Origin: a virus
DNA: 24,935 nucleotides
IMG/VR virus record: IMGVR_UViG_3300049596_000908
Span: 1 to 24,935 of that record
Reading direction: 5' to 3' (one strand)
Shown: in pieces, positions 16,350-22,895 of the stretch
How positions within the stretch are numbered: position 1 is the stretch's first letter
Layout: each line of letters opens with the position of its first letter
Position numbers and translations under genes: made by a program
Notes under the pieces: generated by a model
Databases searched by the model: none
What the model saw: the letters and a program-made list of their open reading frames with translations, nothing else
What the model was told of the DNA's origin: nothing

Positions 16350-16971
16350 AATTAAAACTTTAATGTTGGTTAACGAACAATGCGGGGTAGATTTGGGACA
16401 ATGTGAAACTGATTTAGAAAATAAAGGATATACGGTATATACTCCAAATGAAAAAAAAGAGGTATGTGACGATAACCCAATTATTAAATGTGTGTATAAT
16501 GTGTTAAATTCTAATGGTATATTAGATTTAATTATAAATTCTACACAATCTTCTTCGAAAGATTGTTATGTTTTAGCAAAGTCTGTAAAAAAAGAAGGTG
16601 GGTTACCTAAGTATCATTTTACATTTTATGCAGATGGTCAAGTATATTTAAGTGTTAAATTAAAAACTAATAACAACAACGATAAGTTAGTATTTGTAGG
16701 TAAATTTGAATGTGACGAATCAAGTAATAATTTAACTATTAATAGATTTAAATATCAAGGTGTTTGGGGTGGTTCTTCGATAATATCTAAAGATGAAAAA
16801 GTAAAAAATGATAGTGGGGAGTCAATTGCAATAAGTAGTACTGAATCAGCCTCATTGAATATTCCCGTTGGAGATTTAATGTATAAAAATTTACTATCTT
16901 GGTTATTTAATTATGATGTAACCACCAATAATACACTTTTAACTAAAATAAAATCTTTATTAACGACATAA
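16321..16971 (+). CDS. Leader-bearing Cys-containing protein (hypothetical, putative virion cargo)
   Basis: A 216-residue protein with the shared leader at the very N-terminus (LTEQLNRIKTLMLVNEQ, residues 4-20). The remainder starts at Cys21 and contains six cysteines (21, 28, 49, 57, 82, 131). The segment from about 95 to 145 is predicted beta-rich by its alternation (YHFTFYADGQVYLSVKL and KLVFVGKFE). No family recognised. It overlaps the coiled-coil gene by 29 bp and ends 1 bp before the next gene's start, so it sits in the middle of a co-translated set. Placement of Cys21 immediately after the E-Q pair of the leader would put it at the new N-terminus region if the leader is removed; this is inference. 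Confidence 0.7.
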   Translation: MKNLTEQLNRIKTLMLVNEQCGVDLGQCETDLENKGYTVYTPNEKKEVCDDNPIIKCVYNVLNSNGILDLIINSTQSSSKDCYVLAKSVKKEGGLPKYHFTFYADGQVYLSVKLKTNNNNDKLVFVGKFECDESSNNLTINRFKYQGVWGGSSIISKDEKVKNDSGESIAISSTESASLNIPVGDLMYKNLLSWLFNYDVTTNNTLLTKIKSLLTT

Positions 16972-16972
16972 T

Positions 16973-19087
16973 ATGAAAGAAAAAATAACATTAAGTGAAG
17001 AATTAGGAAGAATAAAATCTCTTTTTTCTGAAGAAAGATTATATGGTAACATAATAGAAAGTAAGTTATTAACTGAACAAGGGATTGGTAAAAAATTAGC
17101 TGATGCATTAGAGACGGCTAGTTCTTCAATTGCTAAAGCCATTAAAAATGTTGATCCAAAACTCGCAACTAATTTTTTAAATTCAGAAATTAATACTTTT
17201 GGTGATTTAGCAAAACATTTAAACGAGTATAAATCTTTATGGAAATCTATGGGTATTGACTGGGATTATGCAAATGATGCAGTTTTATCATTTAAAAAAT
17301 GGTCAGATAGTGGTTTCTTAAAAACTGCAGATGATAAATTAATTTTACAGGTAATAAATGATTTACCAGCGGAAGGGGATTTAAGAGGTATGGTATTTGA
17401 TTTATGGAAAGAAAGTAAAGGTAAATATACGCCAGCAAAAACTAATCCTAAAACTACTATAGTTACTAAATCTAATACAGGTGAAAATGTGGTTCATAAA
17501 GTAGAAACTGTAGGTGGTAAAGAAAAAATTGAGACTTACACAATAGAGGGTGATGGAATTAAAAAAGATGACAGTTATGATACTAATAGGTCTAGTGAAG
17601 AAGTTAATGCGTATTTTGAAGGTAGAGATATCCCCACATCGACAATTGATAGTGGAGATGTAAAAGGAAATTCTATTTCTAGTGACGAACCAATTAATCC
17701 CAACGGTAATCCTGATGTAATTCAAGGTCAAATGATTGAATTATTAGAGAAAGTTAAGGATTTATTGGATAAAAAAGGAGATTTACCAAAACCTATTACA
17801 CCTAAAGGTTTAGAAGAAGGAATTAGTAATGGTGGTAATTTAATTGTAAAAGGTAACGATGGTAAATTATATAAAGTAGAAAAAGTAGATAACACAATAG
17901 TCACTATTGATGAAAATGGTATTATTATAGATATTAAAGAATTAGGTACCATTGATACAACACCTAAACCTGATCCTATAGAAACTGGTACTAAAAATTA
18001 TGGTGATAAAAATATTCCATCATCAACAAATAAAAATATAGATAAGTCCCTTTTAGGTGTTTTAAGATATGTTTTTCCAGTACTAAGTAGTGGGGTACGA
18101 GGGGTTAGATATATGGGTGATAAACTAAGTCTTTTATCTAAAGGTTATACTAAAAATAGGTATACTCGTTTCCCAAAAAGTACGGATGCTGGTACGTCAA
18201 ATTTCAACGTTGGGGCTAGACTCGGTGAAAATTTGGTAAGAGCTGGTGGAGAACAATTATTTTTAATTTATTTTTACGGTTCTTACAAATTATATCAAAG
18301 AGGTGAAGAAAACCCTTTTGGGTTAGATACATTATTCTCTAAAAAATTGGCAACATATACTTTTTTTTTAAAAGTAACTGTATGGGAAGGGTTTACAAAG
18401 AAAATTAATGATATGTTAAAATATTTTTCTAGTAAAGAAGGAATTAGTGAGTATTGTAAAAATGATTGTGAATTTAATAAAAAAGTTAGTCCATCAGAAG
18501 TAACTAAATCACCTTGTTATATAGAATGTGTCACTAAAACTGAAAAGGCTGCTCAAGAACTTACTGATTTGAAAAATTCGATAGAGAGTTATGCTAACAC
18601 ACTTAAGGAAATTGGTGATTTAGAAAATATGGATGCATCTGAAACAGAAAAATTTTGTTCAGGTGCAGATGGTAAAAAATTAAAATTTACAAATTCTTTA
18701 ACTAAAATGAAAACAAGTATTATAAAATTTGAGAAATACTTGGAAAAACTAAAACAAGATAATCAAATTTTAGGGTATTTTATAGATTTCTTTGGGTTAC
18801 CTAAAGACGCAAAAAATGATGATGTTTTAGATAAAGTATTAACCCCTCCTGGTGAAAAAGAAAGAATTAGTGTATCTCAATTAGAAGAATTGCAAAAACA
18901 AATAGATGAAAGATGTATAGATTGGTACAATAGGGAAGAAAGTGGTGAAATACCTATAAACAATGACGGACCAGTTAATGATACCCCTAATATTGATGGT
19001 GATGGTAAATCTACTGAAGAAAAAGGTGATATGGTATATTTAAATATAAGTATAATACCTATAGAACTTACTGGTGAAGAATCTTAA
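16973..19087 (+). CDS. Leader-bearing protein sharing a module with gene 9078 (putative virion cargo)
   Basis: A 704-residue protein. It has the shared leader (ITLSEELGRIKSLFSEE, residues 5-21), then a second similar end LLTEQ (32-36). Residues 32-152 form the module about 78% identical to gene 9078. A low-complexity Gly/Asp/Thr/Lys linker follows (about 155-350). A more hydrophobic region with aromatic stretches is at about 425-470 (EQLFLIYFYGSYKLYQ, TYTFFLKVTVW). A helical C-terminal region carries CKNDC (495-499) and C515/C519, and later C562 and C648. No catalytic motif is seen. It ends the four-gene unit. Sharing a module with the peptidase/HAD protein, in otherwise unrelated bodies, suggests that the module docks both to the same partner. 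Confidence 0.75.
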   Translation: MKEKITLSEELGRIKSLFSEERLYGNIIESKLLTEQGIGKKLADALETASSSIAKAIKNVDPKLATNFLNSEINTFGDLAKHLNEYKSLWKSMGIDWDYANDAVLSFKKWSDSGFLKTADDKLILQVINDLPAEGDLRGMVFDLWKESKGKYTPAKTNPKTTIVTKSNTGENVVHKVETVGGKEKIETYTIEGDGIKKDDSYDTNRSSEEVNAYFEGRDIPTSTIDSGDVKGNSISSDEPINPNGNPDVIQGQMIELLEKVKDLLDKKGDLPKPITPKGLEEGISNGGNLIVKGNDGKLYKVEKVDNTIVTIDENGIIIDIKELGTIDTTPKPDPIETGTKNYGDKNIPSSTNKNIDKSLLGVLRYVFPVLSSGVRGVRYMGDKLSLLSKGYTKNRYTRFPKSTDAGTSNFNVGARLGENLVRAGGEQLFLIYFYGSYKLYQRGEENPFGLDTLFSKKLATYTFFLKVTVWEGFTKKINDMLKYFSSKEGISEYCKNDCEFNKKVSPSEVTKSPCYIECVTKTEKAAQELTDLKNSIESYANTLKEIGDLENMDASETEKFCSGADGKKLKFTNSLTKMKTSIIKFEKYLEKLKQDNQILGYFIDFFGLPKDAKNDDVLDKVLTPPGEKERISVSQLEELQKQIDERCIDWYNREESGEIPINNDGPVNDTPNIDGDGKSTEEKGDMVYLNISIIPIELTGEES
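17066..17425 (+). repeat. Duplicated coding module, copy 2
   Basis: Paralogous with 9138-9497 in the same orientation, about 7.9 kb apart. The 94-bp core 17283-17376 differs at two bases. Homologous recombination between the copies would delete the endonuclease, tube gene and cargo genes. Confidence 0.9.
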
Positions 19088-19094
19088 TATTTAC
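19087..19094 (+). promoter_or_regulatory. Variant ATATTTAC motif upstream of gene 19124
   Basis: One-base variant of the shared octamer, overlapping the stop codon of gene 16973 and 29 bp before the next ATG. Confidence 0.25.
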
Positions 19095-19123
19095 TTTTAA
19101 TAATTAATAAATAGTTTTATAAT

Positions 19124-19900
19124 ATGGATAAAAATAGCTTTAATGACCCAAACTTCGTACCTGAAGATTATAAGGTACCTTACGATATAATAGAATTACC
19201 TTCACAAGGTTTATTATACCCAAATAAAAAAGATAAAATTAAAGTAGAATACTTAACTGCTTTTGATGAAAACATATTGACATCTCCAAATATATTGGCT
19301 AGTGGGAAACTTATAGATGTTTTATTAGAAAGAAAAGTTAAAGATTTAGGATTTGACCATAAATTACTTTTAGAGGGTGATAGAATGGCAATAATTATTT
19401 TCTTAAGAGTTTCCGCATTTGGTGAAAAATATATACAACCTATTATTGATCCTTTTTCTAAAAAGGTGGTAGAAGGAGAAGTTGATTTATCAACTTTAGA
19501 ACAAAAAAAATTAACTGTTAAACCAGACGAGAATGGGTTATTTGATTTCATTCTACCTAAATCAAATAAAAATTTAAAATTTAGATTATTAACAGGTAAA
19601 GATGAGGAAGAAATAGAAATTTTAGATCAACAAATTATGGAAAGATCTAAAAATGAAATTTCCACTAAAACAACTTTAAGGTTAGAAAGGTCTATCATGG
19701 ATATAGACGGTGAAAGAGATAAAATTAAAATATCCAATATTTTAAAAGCGTTACCAATTATGGATATTAGGAATCTTAATAAGTATTTGTTAGAAATTGA
19801 ACCAGGAATTAATTTTAATGTCATTGCTAGGACTCAGGGGGGAGAGTCCGTAAATACCTTTCTTAGAATCAATAAAAATTTATTTTGGCCTGACATCTAA
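19124..19900 (+). CDS. T4 gp26-like baseplate hub / tail assembly protein
   Basis: A 258-residue protein with the hallmark opening of the T4 base-plate protein family around gp26: ELPSQGLLYP (residues 24-33), then EYLTAFDENILTSPNIL and GKLIDVLL, and GDRMAIIIFLRVSAFGEKY (88-106). It ends in INKNLFWPDI. Relatives I remember continue past such an FWP segment into a tail with G-F-S-x-x-D and MP-x-Y-x-R motifs. Here that tail is present but in the +1 frame (see 19854-20027). The family acts in hub assembly. Its position a few genes before the probable tape measure also fits a tail-assembly chaperone of the gpG/gpGT kind. The gene has its own candidate motif and is not coupled to the cargo unit upstream. 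Confidence 0.7.
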   Translation: MDKNSFNDPNFVPEDYKVPYDIIELPSQGLLYPNKKDKIKVEYLTAFDENILTSPNILASGKLIDVLLERKVKDLGFDHKLLLEGDRMAIIIFLRVSAFGEKYIQPIIDPFSKKVVEGEVDLSTLEQKKLTVKPDENGLFDFILPKSNKNLKFRLLTGKDEEEIEILDQQIMERSKNEISTKTTLRLERSIMDIDGERDKIKISNILKALPIMDIRNLNKYLLEIEPGINFNVIARTQGGESVNTFLRINKNLFWPDI

Positions 19901-20027
19901 CCATCAACAATATCTTCTTAGGGAGATATTATTTTTAGTTAATAGAGGTTTTTCATACTCAGATATTCTGATTATGCCAACTTATATGCGTAAATATTAT
20001 ATAGATTATCTAATACCAAAAGAATAA
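19854..20027 (+). CDS. +1-frame C-terminal extension of the gp26-like gene (programmed frameshift, or broken end)
   Basis: After TAA at 19851-19853 this frame stays open to TAA 20025-20027. Its only ATGs (19974, 19986) would give 17 residues or fewer, so it is not a stand-alone gene. It reads NHQQYLLREILFLVN, then GFSYSDILIMPTYMRKYY and IDYLIPKE. That is a protein-like sequence, matching the C-terminal pattern (GFS-x-x-D, MP-x-Y-x-R) I associate with gp26-like proteins. Joining needs a +1 (or -2) shift between 19854 and 19900. Candidate spots are TTT-TGG (19883-19888, tRNA-Phe re-pairing on TTTT) or the stop itself, ATC-TAA-C. A stem-loop begins 8 nt after that stop. A genuine frameshift mutation or sequencing error would look the same. 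Confidence 0.6.
   Translation: MPFLESIKIYFGLTSNHQQYLLREILFLVNRGFSYSDILIMPTYMRKYYIDYLIPKE
19909..19936 (+). other. Stem-loop after gp26-like stop: recoding stimulator or terminator
   Basis: AATATCTTC (19909-19917) pairs with GGAGATATT (19922-19930) around TTAG, with one G-U pair, followed by ATTTTT. It lies inside the +1-frame extension, 8 nt after TAA 19898-19900. That is the usual distance for frameshift-stimulating structures, but the trailing T run also fits a modest intrinsic terminator. Confidence 0.55.
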
Positions 20028-20040
20028 ACTAAAAAATAGA

Positions 20041-20048
20041 ATATTTAT
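20041..20048 (+). promoter_or_regulatory. ATATTTAT motif upstream of gene 20064
   Basis: The octamer in GAATATTTATATATAAA is 15 bp before the ATG of the 165-residue gene. Confidence 0.4.
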
Positions 20049-20063
20049 ATATAAAAATATGTT

Positions 20064-20561
20064 ATGGATATAAATAAGTATTTAAAAACTATAGAAGATA
20101 TAAATATTCTAATAGAAAGTATTTCCACTCAAGATATAGAAGATGTACAGTCTAGTATTGATAGGACTAAAGAGAAGATGGATATTCTAAATGCTCGTAT
20201 TCAAAGTAGATTAGATCAACAAACAACCCAAAAATCACTACCTTTTACTGACATCACAATAGATTTTATTAATGTAACGAAAATTAGCATTAGATCCGCA
20301 GTAGAAAAAACAGAATACGAATTTAATGGTATCGAAGAGTTTAATGTTTTAGATGTTAATAACGATTTTTTAATTTTACAACAAGATGATTGGGATGAAC
20401 GAATTGGCTTAATATTATATCATAGAAATCTTAATACAAATCAGAGACAAAGAACAGATATACAACTTTTTTTTAATAAATACGGTAACCTTACTAGTGG
20501 TGAAAAAACTAGAATTGGTAATAAGGAGGAATCTACTTTTGAGATTAAGAGGTATAGATAA
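20064..20561 (+). CDS. Hypothetical protein between gp26-like gene and tape measure
   Basis: A 165-residue soluble protein of unknown family. The N-terminal ~55 residues are helical with coiled-coil spacing (EDVQSSIDRTKEKMDILNAR), and the rest alternates like a small beta domain (TDITIDFINVTKISIRSAV, EEFNVLDVNNDFLILQQDDW). It ends with a basic tail (FEIKRYR). No catalytic motif, cysteine cluster or membrane segment is visible. The place in the gene order, between the gp26-like gene and the tape measure, is where T4-like phages keep hub and tape-measure assembly factors, so a tail-assembly role is a reasonable guess. The start follows an ATATTTAT motif by 15 bp. The next small gene starts 2 bp after its stop. 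Confidence 0.75.
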   Translation: MDINKYLKTIEDINILIESISTQDIEDVQSSIDRTKEKMDILNARIQSRLDQQTTQKSLPFTDITIDFINVTKISIRSAVEKTEYEFNGIEEFNVLDVNNDFLILQQDDWDERIGLILYHRNLNTNQRQRTDIQLFFNKYGNLTSGEKTRIGNKEESTFEIKRYR

Positions 20562-20563
20562 AA

Positions 20564-20716
20564 ATGTTAGGTGACTTAACTAAAAATATAAAAAAAATTG
20601 TAAATAATTCTGTCAATAAAACAGAGTTTAGTGAAATATTAAAAATTTTTGATAAAATAAAAAAAGATTTTGAAAAAATAAAAAAAGACTTTGAAGAAAA
20701 TAAAAAAACACCTTAA
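20564..20716 (+). CDS. Small charged helical protein (50 residues)
   Basis: This frame codes for 50 residues starting MLGDLTKNIKK and containing an imperfect repeat DKIKKDFEKIKKDFEE in its second half, with heptad-like Ile/Phe spacing and a very high Lys/Glu content. It begins 2 bp after the upstream stop and ends 19 bp before the tape-measure start, which suggests a co-translated unit. No family recognised. The A/T-rich, Lys-coding sequence could stay open by chance, so confidence is moderate. Confidence 0.5.
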   Translation: MLGDLTKNIKKIVNNSVNKTEFSEILKIFDKIKKDFEKIKKDFEENKKTP

Positions 20717-20735
20717 AAAACTAAAATAAAGTATT

Positions 20736-22709
20736 ATGGCAGCAGCTACTGAAGACGATATAAAAAAGTTACAAAACCAAATTAATGAGTTAAATACAAA
20801 ACTAGATGAAATGTCTGGTAATATGGCTAAGATTAATAAGGATTCTGAGGGTGTAAGTAAAAATATAGGAGATAGTAAAAATTTATTAGAAGATGCGGTT
20901 TTATCTGTAAGAAATATATCTTCTGAATTTAGAAAATTTGCGACAGATAGTAAAGAACAATATAAGTTTGCCGAAGGATTGGCAAAAGAAAGTAAAAAAA
21001 CGGCAGTACAACTTGGGTTATCGGTAGGTAGAAGTAAAGAATTTACAAAAACGTTTAATAGAGCAACTGCAGAAGTAAATAAATTTGGTGGTGAAGCTTC
21101 GGATGTAAGAGAAATAATGACATCTATTTCCGATAAAAGTGGTAGGGCTAGAATTATTTCACCCGAAGAAGTTTCTAATATTTATTTACTACACAAAGGG
21201 TTAAATGTTAGTACACAAAGCGGTGCTGAACTGATGGAAAAAATGGATCTGATGGGTGTCGGTGTCCAAAACGCCTCACAATTTTTAAATAAATTAACTG
21301 TAGATAGTCAAAAATTAGGTTTAAATGCTAGTCTAGTGGCTAAAACATTGGCAAATAATTTTGATAAAATGTCAACTTATTCATTTAAAGGTGGAGTTAA
21401 AGGAATGATGGAGATGTCTAAATTGGCAGTTAAGATGAGAATGGATGTCAGTGATATGTTATCTATGGCAGATAAATTTTACAATCCTGAGGGGGCAATA
21501 GAGGCAGCAGCAGAATTACAACTTTTAGGTGGTGACATAGCAGAAGCGTTTGGTGATCCTTTCGAAACTATGTATTTAGCAAGAAACAAACCTCAAGAGT
21601 TGGCTGAGAAGGTTGGTAAAATGACTGAAAACATGTTACAGTTTAACGAAGAAACTGGTGAATATGAATTACCTCCAGAAGCTAAACAACAATTTGATGC
21701 TTTAGCAAAAACAATTGGTGGTAGTGCTGAAAACCTTATTAATATGGCTAGACAAGCCGCAAAAATAAAAGACATCAAAATGAATGTTTCTGGTAATATC
21801 GCTGATGAAGATATGAGAGAAGGTTTAGCTAGTATGGCTAAAATGAAAGATGGAAAATGGGTAGTTGATTTTGATGGTAAAGAAATAGGTATAGATGAAA
21901 TTGGTGTTGATATGGCAGAAAAAATGTTGGCAGCACCTAAAAATGAAGAAGAGGCGATAATGGATATGGCTAAAAATTCAATGACTACCAATGAAATTCT
22001 ACAGAACATTTTAGTAGCTATGAAAACAGGATATGTTGCAGAAACGAATGTTTATGAATTGACTGAGGACATATTAAGACCAGGTTTGGATTCACTTATG
22101 GAAGGTACTGAAAAACAAATTCAGAAGACAATAGAATATCTCCAAGAAACACCTTATGGTAAACTTAGGGAAGCTATGTTAGAACAGGCACAATTACTAG
22201 GTATTACTACTGGTGAAGGAATTCAAAAGGTATTTGATGCTGACTTTACAGAGGGGTTAAAGGATGCATTTAAAGATCTTGACTTAAAAACTACTTTAGA
22301 AGATATAGTAAAAGTGTTAAAAGATTTAGGTGAAGAACAAAAAAGAGGTTTAGTAGTGGATGAAACGAAGGTATCTGAAGATTTTATGATAAGATCAGAT
22401 GGTAAAAAAACTAATTTTACTAGTGAAGATGATGTGATGGGTGCTAAAAAAGGTGGACCTTTAGATAAATTAATGGATAAAAATATATCATCAGGTGGTA
22501 ATAGTGGTACAATTCCTTCCAAAATTGAGTTCGGGACATTAGATGTTTCAGGAAGAATAGAAATAGTTTCACCTGATGGTTCTACTAAAAATATGGATAT
22601 AGAATCTATTAAACCTGATATTATAAAAACTATAATTTCTCACTTAAACGGTACATTTAGAAATGGTGGAGTTCCATCAAGTAAAGAGGCAAGTGACTAT
22701 ATGGGATAA
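20736..22709 (+). CDS. Probable tail tape measure protein
   Basis: A 657-residue protein, predominantly helical. The N-terminal coiled coil is at about residues 5-80 (KKLQNQINELNTKLDEM). A long Ala/Lys/Met-rich helical body follows, with hydrophobic patches such as LQLLGGDIAEAFGDPFETMY. There is a flexible Gly/Ser/Asp region near 580-605 and a short C-terminal domain. The composition, length (T4 gp29 has 590), position a few genes after the gp26-like chaperone candidate, and the adjacent large baseplate-type gene all point to the tape measure, which sets tail length and fills the tube lumen. No lysozyme or peptidase motif is seen in it. Other long helical virion proteins could look similar, so the call rests on both context and composition. 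Confidence 0.7.
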   Translation: MAAATEDDIKKLQNQINELNTKLDEMSGNMAKINKDSEGVSKNIGDSKNLLEDAVLSVRNISSEFRKFATDSKEQYKFAEGLAKESKKTAVQLGLSVGRSKEFTKTFNRATAEVNKFGGEASDVREIMTSISDKSGRARIISPEEVSNIYLLHKGLNVSTQSGAELMEKMDLMGVGVQNASQFLNKLTVDSQKLGLNASLVAKTLANNFDKMSTYSFKGGVKGMMEMSKLAVKMRMDVSDMLSMADKFYNPEGAIEAAAELQLLGGDIAEAFGDPFETMYLARNKPQELAEKVGKMTENMLQFNEETGEYELPPEAKQQFDALAKTIGGSAENLINMARQAAKIKDIKMNVSGNIADEDMREGLASMAKMKDGKWVVDFDGKEIGIDEIGVDMAEKMLAAPKNEEEAIMDMAKNSMTTNEILQNILVAMKTGYVAETNVYELTEDILRPGLDSLMEGTEKQIQKTIEYLQETPYGKLREAMLEQAQLLGITTGEGIQKVFDADFTEGLKDAFKDLDLKTTLEDIVKVLKDLGEEQKRGLVVDETKVSEDFMIRSDGKKTNFTSEDDVMGAKKGGPLDKLMDKNISSGGNSGTIPSKIEFGTLDVSGRIEIVSPDGSTKNMDIESIKPDIIKTIISHLNGTFRNGGVPSSKEASDYMG

Positions 22710-22735
22710 TTTTTTAAAATTATTTCATTTTACTA

Positions 22736-22764
22736 TTGACTTTACGAAATAAATTTCCTATTAT
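22736..22764 (+). promoter_or_regulatory. Sigma70-like promoter candidate
   Basis: TTGACT (22736-22741) and TATTAT (22759-22764) are separated by exactly 17 bp, in the 186-bp gap after the tape measure. Bacteroidota housekeeping promoters differ (TTG / TAnnTTTG), so either this is a chance match or the sense of host assignment needs care. Confidence 0.4.
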
Positions 22765-22867
22765 TACAAGGACCTGCATATTTAACTATTAATTTATATC
22801 TTAATTAATAAAAAACAAGAATATATATAAATAATACTATTTAATTTTCCTGAATTTTATTGACCTA

Positions 22868-22875
22868 ATATTTAT
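22868..22875 (+). promoter_or_regulatory. ATATTTAT motif upstream of gene 22896
   Basis: The octamer in CTAATATTTATATAAT is 20 bp before the ATG of the last gene. TATAAT is embedded at 22875-22880. Confidence 0.4.
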
Positions 22876-22895
22876 ATAATAAGAAAATATTATAT

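Noticed and set aside
16911-17142. Minus-strand open frames at the start of gene 16973
   Set aside because: They overlap the conserved leader and duplicated module in antisense, so the + strand frame explains the DNA.
19837-19842. GGGGGG run in the gp26-like gene as a Mu-like -2 frameshift site
   Set aside because: A -2 (or +1) shift here meets TAA at 19851-19853 and a -1 shift meets TAG at 19864-19866, so it cannot reach the 19854-20027 extension. The slip must occur downstream.
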